This document shows, in pieces, positions 24,772 through 33,495 of a DNA stretch of 53,925 bases. Within the stretch, counting starts at the first letter, position 1; every line of letters begins with the position of its first letter. The notes below the pieces were generated by a model. It was given only the letters and a program-made list of their open reading frames with translations, was not told the DNA's origin and did no database searches. This DNA is from Acidimicrobiaceae bacterium (GTDB lineage: Bacteria > Actinomycetota > Acidimicrobiia > Acidimicrobiales > UBA8190). The position numbers and the translations under genes are program-made. The stretch is taken from assembly GCA_003151475.1 (NCBI GenBank), contig PLXQ01000018.1, positions 64,001-117,925 of the forward strand, read 5' to 3'.

Positions 24772-25563
24772 ATGCCAACGAGCCGGCCTTCTGCCGGCAA
24801 GGGAGAACAGCCGCCGCAGTGGACCGGCGGGACCCTGGACGCGTCCGTTGCCAAGTTCGAGCGGGGCAATCACGATCTGGAAACGCCGGCTGTCGCGAAA
24901 TCGCGCCCGCGCCAGAGTGCCGACTATCGCATGAGGGGTCTCGAGCTCGACGCCCAGAACCTGCCCCCCACGCCTGCCGGTCGAAGACGGAGGGACTCGT
25001 CCGATCGACGCCGTCGTCGTCGGCTGCTCGCCAAATGGGGGGTCGTCCTGACAGTGGCGACGCTCGTTGCTGTGTTGCTGCGGGTCACGGTCGTCCAGCC
25101 TTTCTCCGTCCCCTCCACGGCAATGGCGCCGACGCTCCAAGCCGGCGACCGCGTCCTGGTCGTGAAGTCGAGCCTCCTGACGGGACCGGTTGAGAGGGGG
25201 GAAATCATCGTCTTCCGTCATCCTGAGACAATCTCGTGCCCTGCCGGTTCGAGTGGTGCCGAGGACCTCGTGAAGCGGGTGATCGGACTACCGGGCGAGA
25301 CGATCAGGTCCGTCGGCGGATCCATCTACATAAACGGGCGGCAACTCCACGAGGCGGGCTGGTACGACCCCCGGTTCCGACAGGTGGGATCGCGGCAGAT
25401 ACCACGGACCACGATCCCTCCTGGGCACTTCTTTGTCATGGGAGACAATCGCGTCAACTCATGTGACTCCCGGTCGTTCGGCGCCGTTGCCGGATCAACC
25501 ATTGTGGGAAAGGTGGTGTCCATCGTCTCGCGCCACGGTCATCCGTACCTCCACATCTTCTGA
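24772..25563 (+). CDS. Signal peptidase I-like protein with catalytic Ser replaced by Ala
   Basis: A 263-residue type I signal-peptidase homologue. After a long basic N-terminus (about 85 residues) a single membrane helix leads into box B, which normally reads PSxSMxPTL. Here it is PSTAMAPTL, so the nucleophile position is Ala117 (GCA at 25120-25122). Box D is intact, with the general-base Lys168 in LVKRVIGLPGE, as is box E, MGDNRVNSCDSRSFG. All other conserved regions are normal. Either the enzyme is inactive, the neighbouring Ser115 substitutes, or the base is a sequencing or assembly error. It lies between secreted-protein genes and a GH12 gene. Confidence 0.9.
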   Translation: MPTSRPSAGKGEQPPQWTGGTLDASVAKFERGNHDLETPAVAKSRPRQSADYRMRGLELDAQNLPPTPAGRRRRDSSDRRRRRRLLAKWGVVLTVATLVAVLLRVTVVQPFSVPSTAMAPTLQAGDRVLVVKSSLLTGPVERGEIIVFRHPETISCPAGSSGAEDLVKRVIGLPGETIRSVGGSIYINGRQLHEAGWYDPRFRQVGSRQIPRTTIPPGHFFVMGDNRVNSCDSRSFGAVAGSTIVGKVVSIVSRHGHPYLHIF

Positions 25564-25606
25564 AGTCCTCCCTGGCATTGGACCCGGGTTCGCACAGGAA
25601 TTGGAA

Positions 25607-26719
25607 ATGACTCGCCCTCCAAATCTCGGCATCAGCCCCAACCGGCAAGCACCTCGTCGATCCAGGGCTCTCAACGCGCTTGCCCTATCTCTCCTGGGGC
25701 CGGCTCTCTTTGCGTGCGGACACGCCGAGGCGGCGCGTCCAGGGGTCCCGCTCTTGCCCGACGCGGCGGCGAAAGGTGGAGCGTGGCACTGGACCGCAGC
25801 ATGTCAGTTCAGTCCGCACAATCAGAACGCCTGCGCTCCGTCGAGCCCTGACCTCGGGTCAGCCCAATTGAGCGGCGATGAGTGGAATCTCGGCGCTGCC
25901 GCTGCCGCTGCCGCTGCCGCGGCTGGATCCGTAGGCATGTCGCTGGACTCACCTGGCGCTTTGACGATCAAAGGAGACCTGTCAAGCGCGCCTCCATGCA
26001 CCGCTTCCACGTGTCTCGCGTCGAGCGCCAACACATGGGTACGGGGATTTCCCAGTGTGTTGTACGGGATTAACCAGTGCCATGCGAAGACGTCCCCGCC
26101 ACAGTCTCCGCACCTGGCGCTCCCCATGAAGGTGAGTGCCATTCCCTCCGACCTGATTGGCACGACGTCTTATACCTCCCAGACGTCGCATGTGACCCAT
26201 GACATCGCCTACGACCTGTGGCTCAACAGGTCGGGCACGAAGAGGCCGTGCAGAACCCAGGGAACGGTCGAGATCATGGTGTGGACGGACTATGACGAAC
26301 GGGCGCTCCTGCCTGAGAGCCTGAAGGTGGGGACGGCCACCGTGCCTTACTCGAGCCATGGAGTCGCCCAGGCCGGGAAGCAAGCCTGGTCTCTTTATGT
26401 GAGCAACATCTATCAAGGTGGAAAGACCGTGCCGTGGGGTGGGACAGTCTGGTTCGTCTTGAATCAGGCAGATGTCATAGACAACGGCACCGTGAGCGTC
26501 GACTTGAGTACTGTCCTCTCTCAGGTGGGCACCCTGCTCCAGGACAACTACGGCTGGAGCGGTTTTGCAAAGCACTACTGGCTCGACACGATTCCGTTCG
26601 GCATGGAGTTCGGACCGGAGAGCGGAACCCTCACCGGATCGGGTCCGTCTTACTTCTCCCTGAAGCTCTCGTCGTACTGCCTCGCTGTCGGGACGACGAT
26701 CTCTCGGGCCACCTGTTGA
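25607..26719 (+). CDS. Exported GH12 family beta-glucanase
   Basis: Probable endo-beta-1,4-glucanase or xyloglucanase of 370 residues. The ATG at 25607 follows AGGAATTGG. The N-terminal signal has LFACGH, an imperfect lipobox, so it may be a lipoprotein. After a poly-Ala stretch and a Cys-containing region come the GH12 features: YGINQC, YDLWLN, EIMVWTDY with the likely nucleophile Glu222, and PFGMEFG with the likely acid/base Glu334. Spacing between the two Glu is longer than in fungal members. It is 43 bp after the signal-peptidase-like gene and convergent with a cellulose-synthase-like GT2. Confidence 0.87.
   Translation: MTRPPNLGISPNRQAPRRSRALNALALSLLGPALFACGHAEAARPGVPLLPDAAAKGGAWHWTAACQFSPHNQNACAPSSPDLGSAQLSGDEWNLGAAAAAAAAAAGSVGMSLDSPGALTIKGDLSSAPPCTASTCLASSANTWVRGFPSVLYGINQCHAKTSPPQSPHLALPMKVSAIPSDLIGTTSYTSQTSHVTHDIAYDLWLNRSGTKRPCRTQGTVEIMVWTDYDERALLPESLKVGTATVPYSSHGVAQAGKQAWSLYVSNIYQGGKTVPWGGTVWFVLNQADVIDNGTVSVDLSTVLSQVGTLLQDNYGWSGFAKHYWLDTIPFGMEFGPESGTLTGSGPSYFSLKLSSYCLAVGTTISRATC
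25888..25921 (+). repeat. GCTGCC microsatellite encoding poly-Ala
   Basis: Repeated gctgcc hexamers code for ten Ala in a row in the GH12 protein, between the N-terminal region and the first catalytic-domain strands. It is likely a flexible or length-variable spacer. Confidence 0.8.
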
Positions 26720-26791
26720 CGTTCCCCACGTCCATTGGCAAGGTGTCCAACCGGTGTCGTGGGAAAGGCGCCAGCGATGTTCTGTGCGTGT

Positions 26792-28939
26792 TCAGGGCGA
26801 TGGCGCCGCGGACGAGGATGCTGCCCCTGAAGCCCTCGTACCTGGCGTCCCCTCCGTTGGGAGGCGACCCGTCCCGACGGGAGCACGGACGGGTGTAACC
26901 ACCCGCACGTGACTGACGGCGCTCCCGGGCAGCAGCTCGTCCGGGGCAACCAGGGCGGCAGCTCCGGCGCCGATCACGACGGCCACGAGGGCGGCGGCGA
27001 ATCCGGCCGCCTTGAATGACGGCTTGGCCCGTCTTGCTTGGCGAAGGCGCTGCTCCTCGTACCGGCGCCGGTATTCCGGCGCCGGTACGAGCTGAGCACG
27101 GAGATTCCATAGCGACGCTATGGGGCCACACGCATACACCGAGCCCTGTAGGGCAATGATGAAGACCAGCAGCAGAGGTGGGTGAGACGACGCGGCGAGG
27201 AGCCCGGCTGATGTGTAAAGGGCCACGGCCAACGCTGTCTCCCAGCGGGTCAGCCGGAGAGCCTTGCGCAGTCGGTGATGGCTGGAACCGGTCTTGGACG
27301 TTCTCAGGAATACGCCTTCGCGTCGTGCCATGCCCTCGATGCAGGCGAGAGCGGTGATCCAGCTGGCGGACAGGCTGATCAGGAGCGACAGCAGGGCACG
27401 GCGACGCGAGACAGTCGTCCAATGGCGCAGGGTCCACGTCATGCAGATCGTGGCGATCACGATGAGCGACATCGGCAGCAAGGATTTGTCGCCGGCCAGA
27501 GGCATGAGAGCAAAGTGGGAACCCGAGACACGGAGGCCGGTGATCACCAGCAGCAACAGGGCGAACGCAAACATCATGAGGTCCCTCATCCAGCCCAGTG
27601 ATCCCATGAGGTAGTCCCGGCGCTGAGCGCCCGTCAGATGATTGTCGGGAGAGCGGTCCCAGGGCATCAGGCTTCGCCAGTGGAGCCGGAGGATTTGCAT
27701 GGCGCCAAAACACCAGCGATGGCGCTGCGTGTTCAGCCCGGCAAAAGTCGGCGGCACGACGCCCCGGCCGAAACAACGGGGAACGTACAGCCCCGACCAG
27801 CCGGCTCTGAGCGCCCGAAGAGAGGCCTCGGTGTCTTCGCTGATGCACCACTCGTTCCAGCCACCGACACCAACGAGGGCGCTGCGCCGGAACAGGCCCA
27901 TGGTACCGACGAAAGGAACCGAGTTCCGCTCGTTCCGGGAGGACATGACCGCCAGGTAAAAACCCTGATAGGAGTCGACACAAGCCTGGTAGTAGGCGCT
28001 GCCCTCGTAGTCCCGATTGCCTTCGAAGGTCTGGACGAAGCCGAGATCGGGATCGGAGAAGTAGGGGACAGTCTCGCGAAGGTAGTTGGGCTGGACGATG
28101 TCATCGGCGTCGACAATGGCTATGACCTCGGCCCTCGGATCTGTGTAACTGCGCAATGCGAGATTGCACGCGCCAGCCTTGTAACCCGGCCAGGGTGCAA
28201 CATGGACGAATCGGACGCGGTCGCGGCCCCGGCAGTATTCCTCGACCGGGCCGTACACAGCGGGATCAGAGGTGTTGTTGTCCATGACGACGATTTCGAA
28301 GTCCGGGTAGTCGATCCGCTCAACCGCTTTTATCGTCTCGATCAGCAGTTCGGGAGGCTCGTTGTACGCCGGGATGTGCAGCGACACCATCGGCTGATAG
28401 GCAGGATCGACCCGGGGCGCGGGACGCGAGTGGCGGGTGCGACACAGGACGTCGCTCACGTAGTTGATGTTTGAGTTCCATACCAGGAACGCCCCCAGAT
28501 CCAACAGGATCAGCAAAGACGATGTCAGCGCCTCGGCGATCGAACGCGTGGCGTCGGCCGCCACCAACGCTGCAAAGGCGAGGAAGGTGAATCCCGCCGC
28601 GGCATACGAGGCATAGAAGATCTGGCCCACGACGTTGCAGTCGGGGCGGAGGATGACGATGACGACCGAGAAGATGGTAAGGAGGAACGCCGCCATTTCG
28701 AGCCCTCCGACAGGCAGTCCCCAAAGCTCGGCGGTCAAAAAGCATGAGAGGGAGGACACGACGACGGCGCCGAGGGCACCGAGAAAGACCTCGGTGACCC
28801 GGGAGCCGGTCCACCGAAATCGAGTACCCACCCTTCGGGCCGGGCTCAGCACCAGCACTGTCGCCACGACCATCTGCACGAAGCAGAGGACGAAGAGATC
28901 GTAGAGATTGAATTCGTGCAGCAGCACGCGGTCACCCAC
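26792..28939 (-). CDS. Membrane GT2 glycosyltransferase, cellulose-synthase-like
   Basis: A processive-type beta-glycosyltransferase of 715 residues. Five N-terminal helices lead into a cytosolic GT-A domain with HIPAYNEPPEL, the DADD motif at residues 277-280, SEDTEA (the TED-like catalytic Asp) and QRHRW at 405-409, the Q-x-x-R-W signature of cellulose and hyaluronan synthases. Five or six helices follow, then a Pro/Ala-rich C-terminus. I see no PilZ domain, so direct c-di-GMP control is not evident. Start GTG at 28939. It is convergent with the GH12 gene and divergent from the HD-GYP gene, suggesting synthesis, trimming and control of an exopolysaccharide. Confidence 0.93.
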   Translation of the reverse strand: MGDRVLLHEFNLYDLFVLCFVQMVVATVLVLSPARRVGTRFRWTGSRVTEVFLGALGAVVVSSLSCFLTAELWGLPVGGLEMAAFLLTIFSVVIVILRPDCNVVGQIFYASYAAAGFTFLAFAALVAADATRSIAEALTSSLLILLDLGAFLVWNSNINYVSDVLCRTRHSRPAPRVDPAYQPMVSLHIPAYNEPPELLIETIKAVERIDYPDFEIVVMDNNTSDPAVYGPVEEYCRGRDRVRFVHVAPWPGYKAGACNLALRSYTDPRAEVIAIVDADDIVQPNYLRETVPYFSDPDLGFVQTFEGNRDYEGSAYYQACVDSYQGFYLAVMSSRNERNSVPFVGTMGLFRRSALVGVGGWNEWCISEDTEASLRALRAGWSGLYVPRCFGRGVVPPTFAGLNTQRHRWCFGAMQILRLHWRSLMPWDRSPDNHLTGAQRRDYLMGSLGWMRDLMMFAFALLLLVITGLRVSGSHFALMPLAGDKSLLPMSLIVIATICMTWTLRHWTTVSRRRALLSLLISLSASWITALACIEGMARREGVFLRTSKTGSSHHRLRKALRLTRWETALAVALYTSAGLLAASSHPPLLLVFIIALQGSVYACGPIASLWNLRAQLVPAPEYRRRYEEQRLRQARRAKPSFKAAGFAAALVAVVIGAGAAALVAPDELLPGSAVSHVRVVTPVRAPVGTGRLPTEGTPGTRASGAASSSAAPSP

Positions 28940-28960
28940 CCACCAGACCGACCAAATAGC

Positions 28961-28974
28961 GTGTTTGCAAACAC
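28961..28974. promoter_or_regulatory. Perfect 14-bp palindrome between divergent GT2 and HD-GYP genes
   Basis: gtgtttgcaaacac is a perfect palindrome, extended to 20 bp with one mismatched pair. It lies 22 bp upstream of the GT2 start and about 207 bp upstream of the HD-GYP start, in an A/T-rich stretch. It fits a dimeric helix-turn-helix regulator that could control both genes; the regulator is not identifiable here. Confidence 0.6.
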
Positions 28975-29181
28975 ACTGTAAGCGTTCACTTGGTGGTTGT
29001 CATCTTCGATTTGGCTTTACAACCAGCGAGAACGTTCCAATTCCGGCGCCTCTTCCCCGAATATCACGAGCCGTGGTGAGTTGCTCTCTTGAAGCGCTCA
29101 CCCAAGCACGCCGTCTCGGTGTGAGCTATCAAGGTGCCGGAGAGTGGTGTCCAATCCAAGTCCGCCAGGGAGGGGAACGCA

Positions 29182-30999
29182 GTGGCCGAACCCGCAGGCG
29201 ACGGGACCCGCTGGCGAGCGCGGCCACTCGTTGCCGCCGCCATCGTCCTGGCCACATTCGCCCTACCAGTCGCGTGCTCGATCGCCGTCGCGGTCGTGCT
29301 CACGCATCTGGTGGCTACGGCATCCCCGGCTCAGGTCCTCGGGTGGTTGGCCGTCATGGGCGCCTCAACCATTGTCTTCCTTGCGTGCGAGCGACTTACC
29401 CGAAGAGCGCAGCCTTTGGTGGTGTTGTTGAGGTCGGATTTGGTCTTCCCGGGTCGCGCTCCACGACGCTTGCACGTGGCGCAGCGCCTATGGACGGCCC
29501 AAACTCTCGGTCGACGGAATCACGAAGTCCCGATCCAAGCCATCAGTGACGATCCCATCGCGGCAGCCGAACAGCTCCTGATGATGGCCGCCGCTGTCAA
29601 TGCTCACGACCACAGGACTCGCGGACACGCTGACCGTGTCCGGGCCTTCGCTGATTTGATCGGCGAGGAGCTTCAATTGTCCGACGGAGATCGCGCCCGC
29701 TTGCGGTGGGGGGCGCTCCTTCATGATGTCGGCAAGCTGACGGTTCATTCCGACATTCTCAGCGAAACCGCTCCCTCTGATCACGACCGCGAGACGGTTC
29801 GCTGGCACCCGCTCGAGGGAGCCAGACTGATCGCGCCATTGGCGCCCTGGCTCGAAACTTGGGCAGATACCGTCGCCGACCACCACGAACGATTCGACGG
29901 TGGTGGTTATCCGTTCGGTTTGGCCGGCTCTGAGATCTCGACGGGTGGCCGGATCGTGGCGGTGGCCGACGCCTACGACGCCATGACGAGTGTGCACGGT
30001 TACAAGAGGCCACTGTCTGCCGACGCTGCCCGAACCCAACTGGCCGCTTACGCCGGCGCGCAGTTCGATCCAGTCATAGTCCGGGCGTTCCTCGCTGTGC
30101 CGGAGAGCCGACTGTTCGCCGTCGCACCTCTGACAGGGATCGGCACGCTGTCATTCGGGAGGGTCGGACTCCGCCTTACCCAGATCGCCAACACGGTGGG
30201 ACGAGTGGGAGTCACCGCACTAGCCACCGCGGCCTGTGTCGTTGCCCTGCTTGCGGGCCAACGGGGTGCGGCGTCCATAACGTCCACCCACTCGTCAGTG
30301 GCTCATGGAAGTGCCTCTCACAATTCCCGCGGCGGCGCCGTCGGGCCGCGGTCTCTCGGGGCCTTTGGAAATGGTCACCCGACGCTTGCCGGCGGGGCGG
30401 GAGTCCCGTCCGCACCCCCTTCGAATCTTGCCTCGGAGACAGGCTCGACTCCGAGCACGACCGGCGTACGCAAATCGAGGTCCGCAGCCGCCGGACTCCG
30501 GCCCGTTGTCATTCAGCCTGACGGGGGCGGGACCGATGCCGGCACCGGCTCGACCCTCACGGCGGCACCAGGTTCACCATCCCCGATCCCCACGACGACC
30601 ATCGGCGGGACAATCCCAGCCGGGCCGACCACTACCTCCACCACGGATCCTCCTCCTCCTCCTCCTCCTCCTCCTCCCGTCGTCTCTTCCATCAAGCTGA
30701 GCGCGACCAGCGGATGCCAGGCATTTATCCCTCTTCCTGAGATCTCGTTGTCGTGGGTAGCAGACCCCACCCTGAACGCGAAGGGTTACGTCATATTCCG
30801 CGGTCCCGACAGCAACTCACTGAGTTACGAAGAAACTGTCAGCGGGAGCGCCAACACCTCCCTCACGGACGTTTCCGTTAGCGGTTTCAATACCACTTAT
30901 TGGTACGAGGTCGAGGCAATAGGAAGTGATCAGGCGACGACCAGCGACCCTATATCAGTGACCACCCCGCCGCTTTGCCTGTCAGCGGTCCACGGCTAA
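29182..30999 (+). CDS. HD-GYP protein with transmembrane and C-terminal FnIII-like domain
   Basis: Probable cyclic-di-GMP phosphodiesterase, 605 residues. GTG at 29182 has a strong GGGAGGGG and is preferred over the ATG at 29134. Two N-terminal helices are followed by a cytosolic HD-GYP domain: HDHRTRGHADR, metal-binding HDVGK at 181-185, HHERFDGGGYP at 234-244 (HHE and GYP both intact). A further helix near 340-365, then a long Ser/Thr/Pro linker with a proline run, leads to a FnIII-like module (about 515-600: VSSIKLSATSGC, YVIFRG, TTYWYEVEAIG) that topology places outside. Sensing an external ligand to change c-di-GMP is plausible. Confidence 0.9.
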   Translation: MAEPAGDGTRWRARPLVAAAIVLATFALPVACSIAVAVVLTHLVATASPAQVLGWLAVMGASTIVFLACERLTRRAQPLVVLLRSDLVFPGRAPRRLHVAQRLWTAQTLGRRNHEVPIQAISDDPIAAAEQLLMMAAAVNAHDHRTRGHADRVRAFADLIGEELQLSDGDRARLRWGALLHDVGKLTVHSDILSETAPSDHDRETVRWHPLEGARLIAPLAPWLETWADTVADHHERFDGGGYPFGLAGSEISTGGRIVAVADAYDAMTSVHGYKRPLSADAARTQLAAYAGAQFDPVIVRAFLAVPESRLFAVAPLTGIGTLSFGRVGLRLTQIANTVGRVGVTALATAACVVALLAGQRGAASITSTHSSVAHGSASHNSRGGAVGPRSLGAFGNGHPTLAGGAGVPSAPPSNLASETGSTPSTTGVRKSRSAAAGLRPVVIQPDGGGTDAGTGSTLTAAPGSPSPIPTTTIGGTIPAGPTTTSTTDPPPPPPPPPPVVSSIKLSATSGCQAFIPLPEISLSWVADPTLNAKGYVIFRGPDSNSLSYEETVSGSANTSLTDVSVSGFNTTYWYEVEAIGSDQATTSDPISVTTPPLCLSAVHG

Positions 31000-31201
31000 G
31001 AGCTTCGGCCGTCGCGATCAGTAACCACGCGGGGGGCGCGGTGGCGCCACCAGTCCGGGTGATGGGAAACGCCACTGCGCCGTTGGGCGTGAACGGACCG
31101 TCGAAATGCGCCCCGGGTTCTAGCTCATCGAACACGAGACGGTCGACGGGCTTGCCGTCTACGAACTGCTTGTCAAGCGTCCAATAGAGGCGCTGAGCCA
31201 C
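30950..31201 (-). CDS. Possible small protein or gene remnant, 83 aa
   Basis: Reading from a GTG at 31201, the frame encodes a soluble product with ordinary amino-acid balance (LVFDELEPGAHFDGPF, NGAVAFPITRTGG). The frame is open only to about 31240 and no Shine-Dalgarno sequence is seen. It overlaps the end of the HD-GYP gene by 50 bp. It may be the tail of a once larger gene. No family recognised. Confidence 0.35.
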   Translation of the reverse strand: MAQRLYWTLDKQFVDGKPVDRLVFDELEPGAHFDGPFTPNGAVAFPITRTGGATAPPAWLLIATAEALSRGPLTGKAAGWSLI

Positions 31202-31948
31202 GGCGACATTGCTCTGAAGGACGCGTCGTAGGCCGCTCGGGGGTGGTCGACTTCAGAGTCAGCGCACCGACACGCCCCTTCCCACGCCGACCGCCTAACA
31301 CGTGATTGACCAACGGCAAGCGACGCTGGTGAGGCCGTCCGTTCCGGTGAGAACCTCCTGTCGAGTCCGGCGGGGGTCCGGGTCGTGGGGCACGCATCCG
31401 ACCTACACCACGACGTTCACCGTCAAACTTCCGCCGCACCCGACGATCTGACCTTCACGGTCTGGGGTCGAAAACCGGAGCAGGGCTCGGACGGCCATCT
31501 CCGACCGAACCGACGGCCCATTGGTAAGCACCCAGCTGCTGGGCGCACACCGCTACAGGGGGCTGACGCAGGGCTCAAAGGCGTAGGGACCGGCAAGCAC
31601 AGTTCCCCGCAGAGGTCGACGGGCGAGGACAGGTGAACCGGGCTCTAATCCGAGCGTGTGGGGTGCACGACCTCGTGACGCCTGAGGCGGGTGAGTCGGT
31701 GAGAGAGGAAGCAGGACCTCACCGGCGGACGAGGATTGACTCGGAGCGTCGGCTTGTCTCAGTTACGGCCGGTCCAACGCCGTGCATCACCGAGCATCGG
31801 AGAGGCGACCTGAACTCAGATCGGAGCGCTACCAGCTGGGGATGGTCTTCGCCGCCATGGTCTTCGCCGCCATGGTCTTCGCCGCCATGGTCTTCGCCCC
31901 AAACTATCGCCGTTAGCATCTCATGCTTATGTCGATTCTGGACACCGC
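31202..31948. other. Intergenic region, apart from a tandem repeat no gene seen
   Basis: About 750 bp with no convincing coding frame in either direction; the open frames are Arg/Pro/Gly-rich shadows. The one clear structure is the 15-bp tandem repeat annotated at 31842. It marks the left border of the accessory region. Confidence 0.6.
31842..31900. repeat. 15-bp tandem repeat, 4 copies
   Basis: atggtcttcgccgcc occurs head to tail at 31842, 31857 and 31872, with a degenerate fourth copy at 31887-31900. It lies about 50-105 bp upstream of the thioesterase gene, in DNA without a credible reading frame. It may be slipped-strand variable. Confidence 0.9.
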
Positions 31949-32752
31949 ATGACAGACATATCGGGTCCGGGGATATCCGTCCCAAGCCGTCTCGGGGTGA
32001 CGGCGCGGTTCGAGGACGGAAACCTGATTCTCGAACTCACGCCGCAGCAAGAGACGCTGCACCATGGCGTTGTGCGGGCAAGCGTCCTCTCTTTCGTCGT
32101 GGACGCGGTGGCGGGGATCCCGCTGGATCAGGACCCCGGCGTGTGGACACTCACCTCGGATATGTCGGTCCGGATGCGCCCGATGCCAGCACCCGGGCGC
32201 ATCGACGCGACCAACACGATCCTGCGCCAGGGCCGGCGATCGGCCACATGCCTGGTCGAGCTGAGAACGGACGAAGGAGCGCCGATCGCGACCGGTGCCA
32301 TCGGCTTCGTCAAAACCCATCGCAAGGCGACCGATCCACCGAAACCGATTGTGCCGCCCGGGCAAGCCCCGTTGGTCTTCCACAACCCCGCCACGCTCGC
32401 TCGACCGCTGCGCGAGGAGGCCGGCATCGAGGTGATAAACGCGGCGGACGGCGTGGTGCAACTCCAGGTCACGCCGGACCTCCGCAATCCCGCGGGGACG
32501 CTACAGGGCGCAATGGTCGCCCTTCTGGCCGAAGCCGCTGCCGAAGATCTCATGGCGACACGTTTCGCGTCGCCAATGGTGGTGACCGAGCTCGACCTGC
32601 GATATCTCCGGAAGGCGCAGATAGGCCCAGTGCGTACCCGGACCCAGCTCTTGGGCACTGGCCCCGACGCACCCATCCAGGTCGAGGTCATCGACACGTC
32701 CACAGATCAGATCACGACGTTGGCCTACGCCCGTGCGGCCACCGTCTCCTGA
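31949..32752 (+). CDS. Double-hotdog acyl-CoA thioesterase family protein
   Basis: A 267-residue protein made of two tandem hotdog domains (about 10-130 and 150-265). Both show the PaaI/4HBT helix pattern: HHGVVRASVLSFVVDAVAG in the first and AGTLQGAMVALLAEAAAEDL in the second, where G-x-x-Q/H and an acidic residue usually position water for thioester hydrolysis. RYLRKAQIGPVRTRTQLL is the usual R-x-L-r-P... strand. The expected substrate is an acyl-CoA. It is a lone gene between the repeat region and the VapBC pair, without an obvious operon partner. Confidence 0.85.
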   Translation: MTDISGPGISVPSRLGVTARFEDGNLILELTPQQETLHHGVVRASVLSFVVDAVAGIPLDQDPGVWTLTSDMSVRMRPMPAPGRIDATNTILRQGRRSATCLVELRTDEGAPIATGAIGFVKTHRKATDPPKPIVPPGQAPLVFHNPATLARPLREEAGIEVINAADGVVQLQVTPDLRNPAGTLQGAMVALLAEAAAEDLMATRFASPMVVTELDLRYLRKAQIGPVRTRTQLLGTGPDAPIQVEVIDTSTDQITTLAYARAATVS

Positions 32753-32868
32753 CCCGACAACGATTCTCCATTAGCGCACGTTGCCGGTAACCGCGAGGCT
32801 CTCAGATGTTGCGTCGCGGCAGAACCCGTTCACAATTGCGCCGGCGGCTTGATAGCGGGTGGACCGCG

Positions 32869-33279
32869 TCAGCTCCTAATCGACGCCTCATCGAGGTCGA
32901 TCCCAACGATGGTGGCGACTCGGCTGAGGTCGACGTCGGCAGCCAGCAATGTCGCTTGGTGCCGCAGGGCTACCGAGGCGATCATGCAGTCGACCATGCC
33001 ACGGGGAGTGACGCCCGCTCGACGGCAGCGACGATAGATCGTCGCTGCGGCGGCGAAGTCAGCGGCGGCATCGAAGTCGAGCAGCGTGAATCGAAGCAGG
33101 AGTCGGCGCAGATCGGCTTCACGATCGTCGGTCCGGGCGCCGGCGACGACCTCCATGATCACAGGCTCCGTCACAGCCAGTGGGCCGTCCCCAGTGATCA
33201 GGTCCGTCAGCCGTTGATCGACTTGGCTACCGGTCGCTCGGTCGTATTCCACCCAGGCGGAAGTGTCCGCCAGAATCAC
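32869..33279 (-). CDS. vapC: VapC-type PIN-domain toxin ribonuclease
   Basis: Type II toxin that cleaves RNA through a Mg-dependent PIN active site. The 136-residue product has the acidic residues in place: Asp5 in MILADTSAWVEY, Glu in TEPVIMEVVAG (about residue 43), Asp in GMVDCMIAS (about 97), and the terminal Asp in ADVDLSRV. Start overlaps the stop of the antitoxin gene by four bases (ATGA), typical translational coupling. Targets for VapC homologues are tRNA or rRNA; this one's target is not predictable. Confidence 0.93.
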   Translation of the reverse strand: MILADTSAWVEYDRATGSQVDQRLTDLITGDGPLAVTEPVIMEVVAGARTDDREADLRRLLLRFTLLDFDAAADFAAAATIYRRCRRAGVTPRGMVDCMIASVALRHQATLLAADVDLSRVATIVGIDLDEASIRS

Positions 33280-33485
33280 GAGGGCGGAGGTTTGCTATCG
33301 GCAGGCACTTTTCCGATGGCGTGCGCCCCGCGCATGGCTAGTGCGTCTTCCCGTGTCATGGGTTGTCCGGCCAAGTGGCGCAATGCAAGATCGACCGCCT
33401 CGGTTTTGGTCCGCACGCCGTAGCGGTCCATGATGGCCTGGAGGTAGGTGTCCTCGATCTCGATGTTTGTTCGTACCCTGCTCAT
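33276..33485 (-). CDS. vapB: VapB-type antitoxin
   Basis: A 69-residue ribbon-helix-helix antitoxin that neutralises VapC and represses its own promoter. The N-terminus RTNIEIEDTYLQAIMDRYGV followed by TKTEAVDLALRHLAG matches the VapB pattern of one strand and two helices; the acidic, Pro-containing tail wraps the toxin. The ATG at 33485 is chosen over the longer open frame because it starts exactly at the DNA-binding strand and lies next to the operator palindrome at 33496-33510. It overlaps vapC by 4 bp. Confidence 0.92.
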   Translation of the reverse strand: MSRVRTNIEIEDTYLQAIMDRYGVRTKTEAVDLALRHLAGQPMTREDALAMRGAHAIGKVPADSKPPPS

Positions 33486-33495
33486 ACACCTAGTA

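Noticed and set aside
24204..24869. Minus-strand frame opposite the 3' half of the 356-aa hypothetical and the signal-peptidase-like start
   Set aside because: Looks superficially protein-like, but no ribosome-binding site and it overlaps the start of a clear gene; third-position GC fits the plus strand better.
31842..31900. Short direct repeats as a CRISPR array
   Set aside because: Repeats of 15 bp are contiguous, with no spacers, and no cas genes are in the window.
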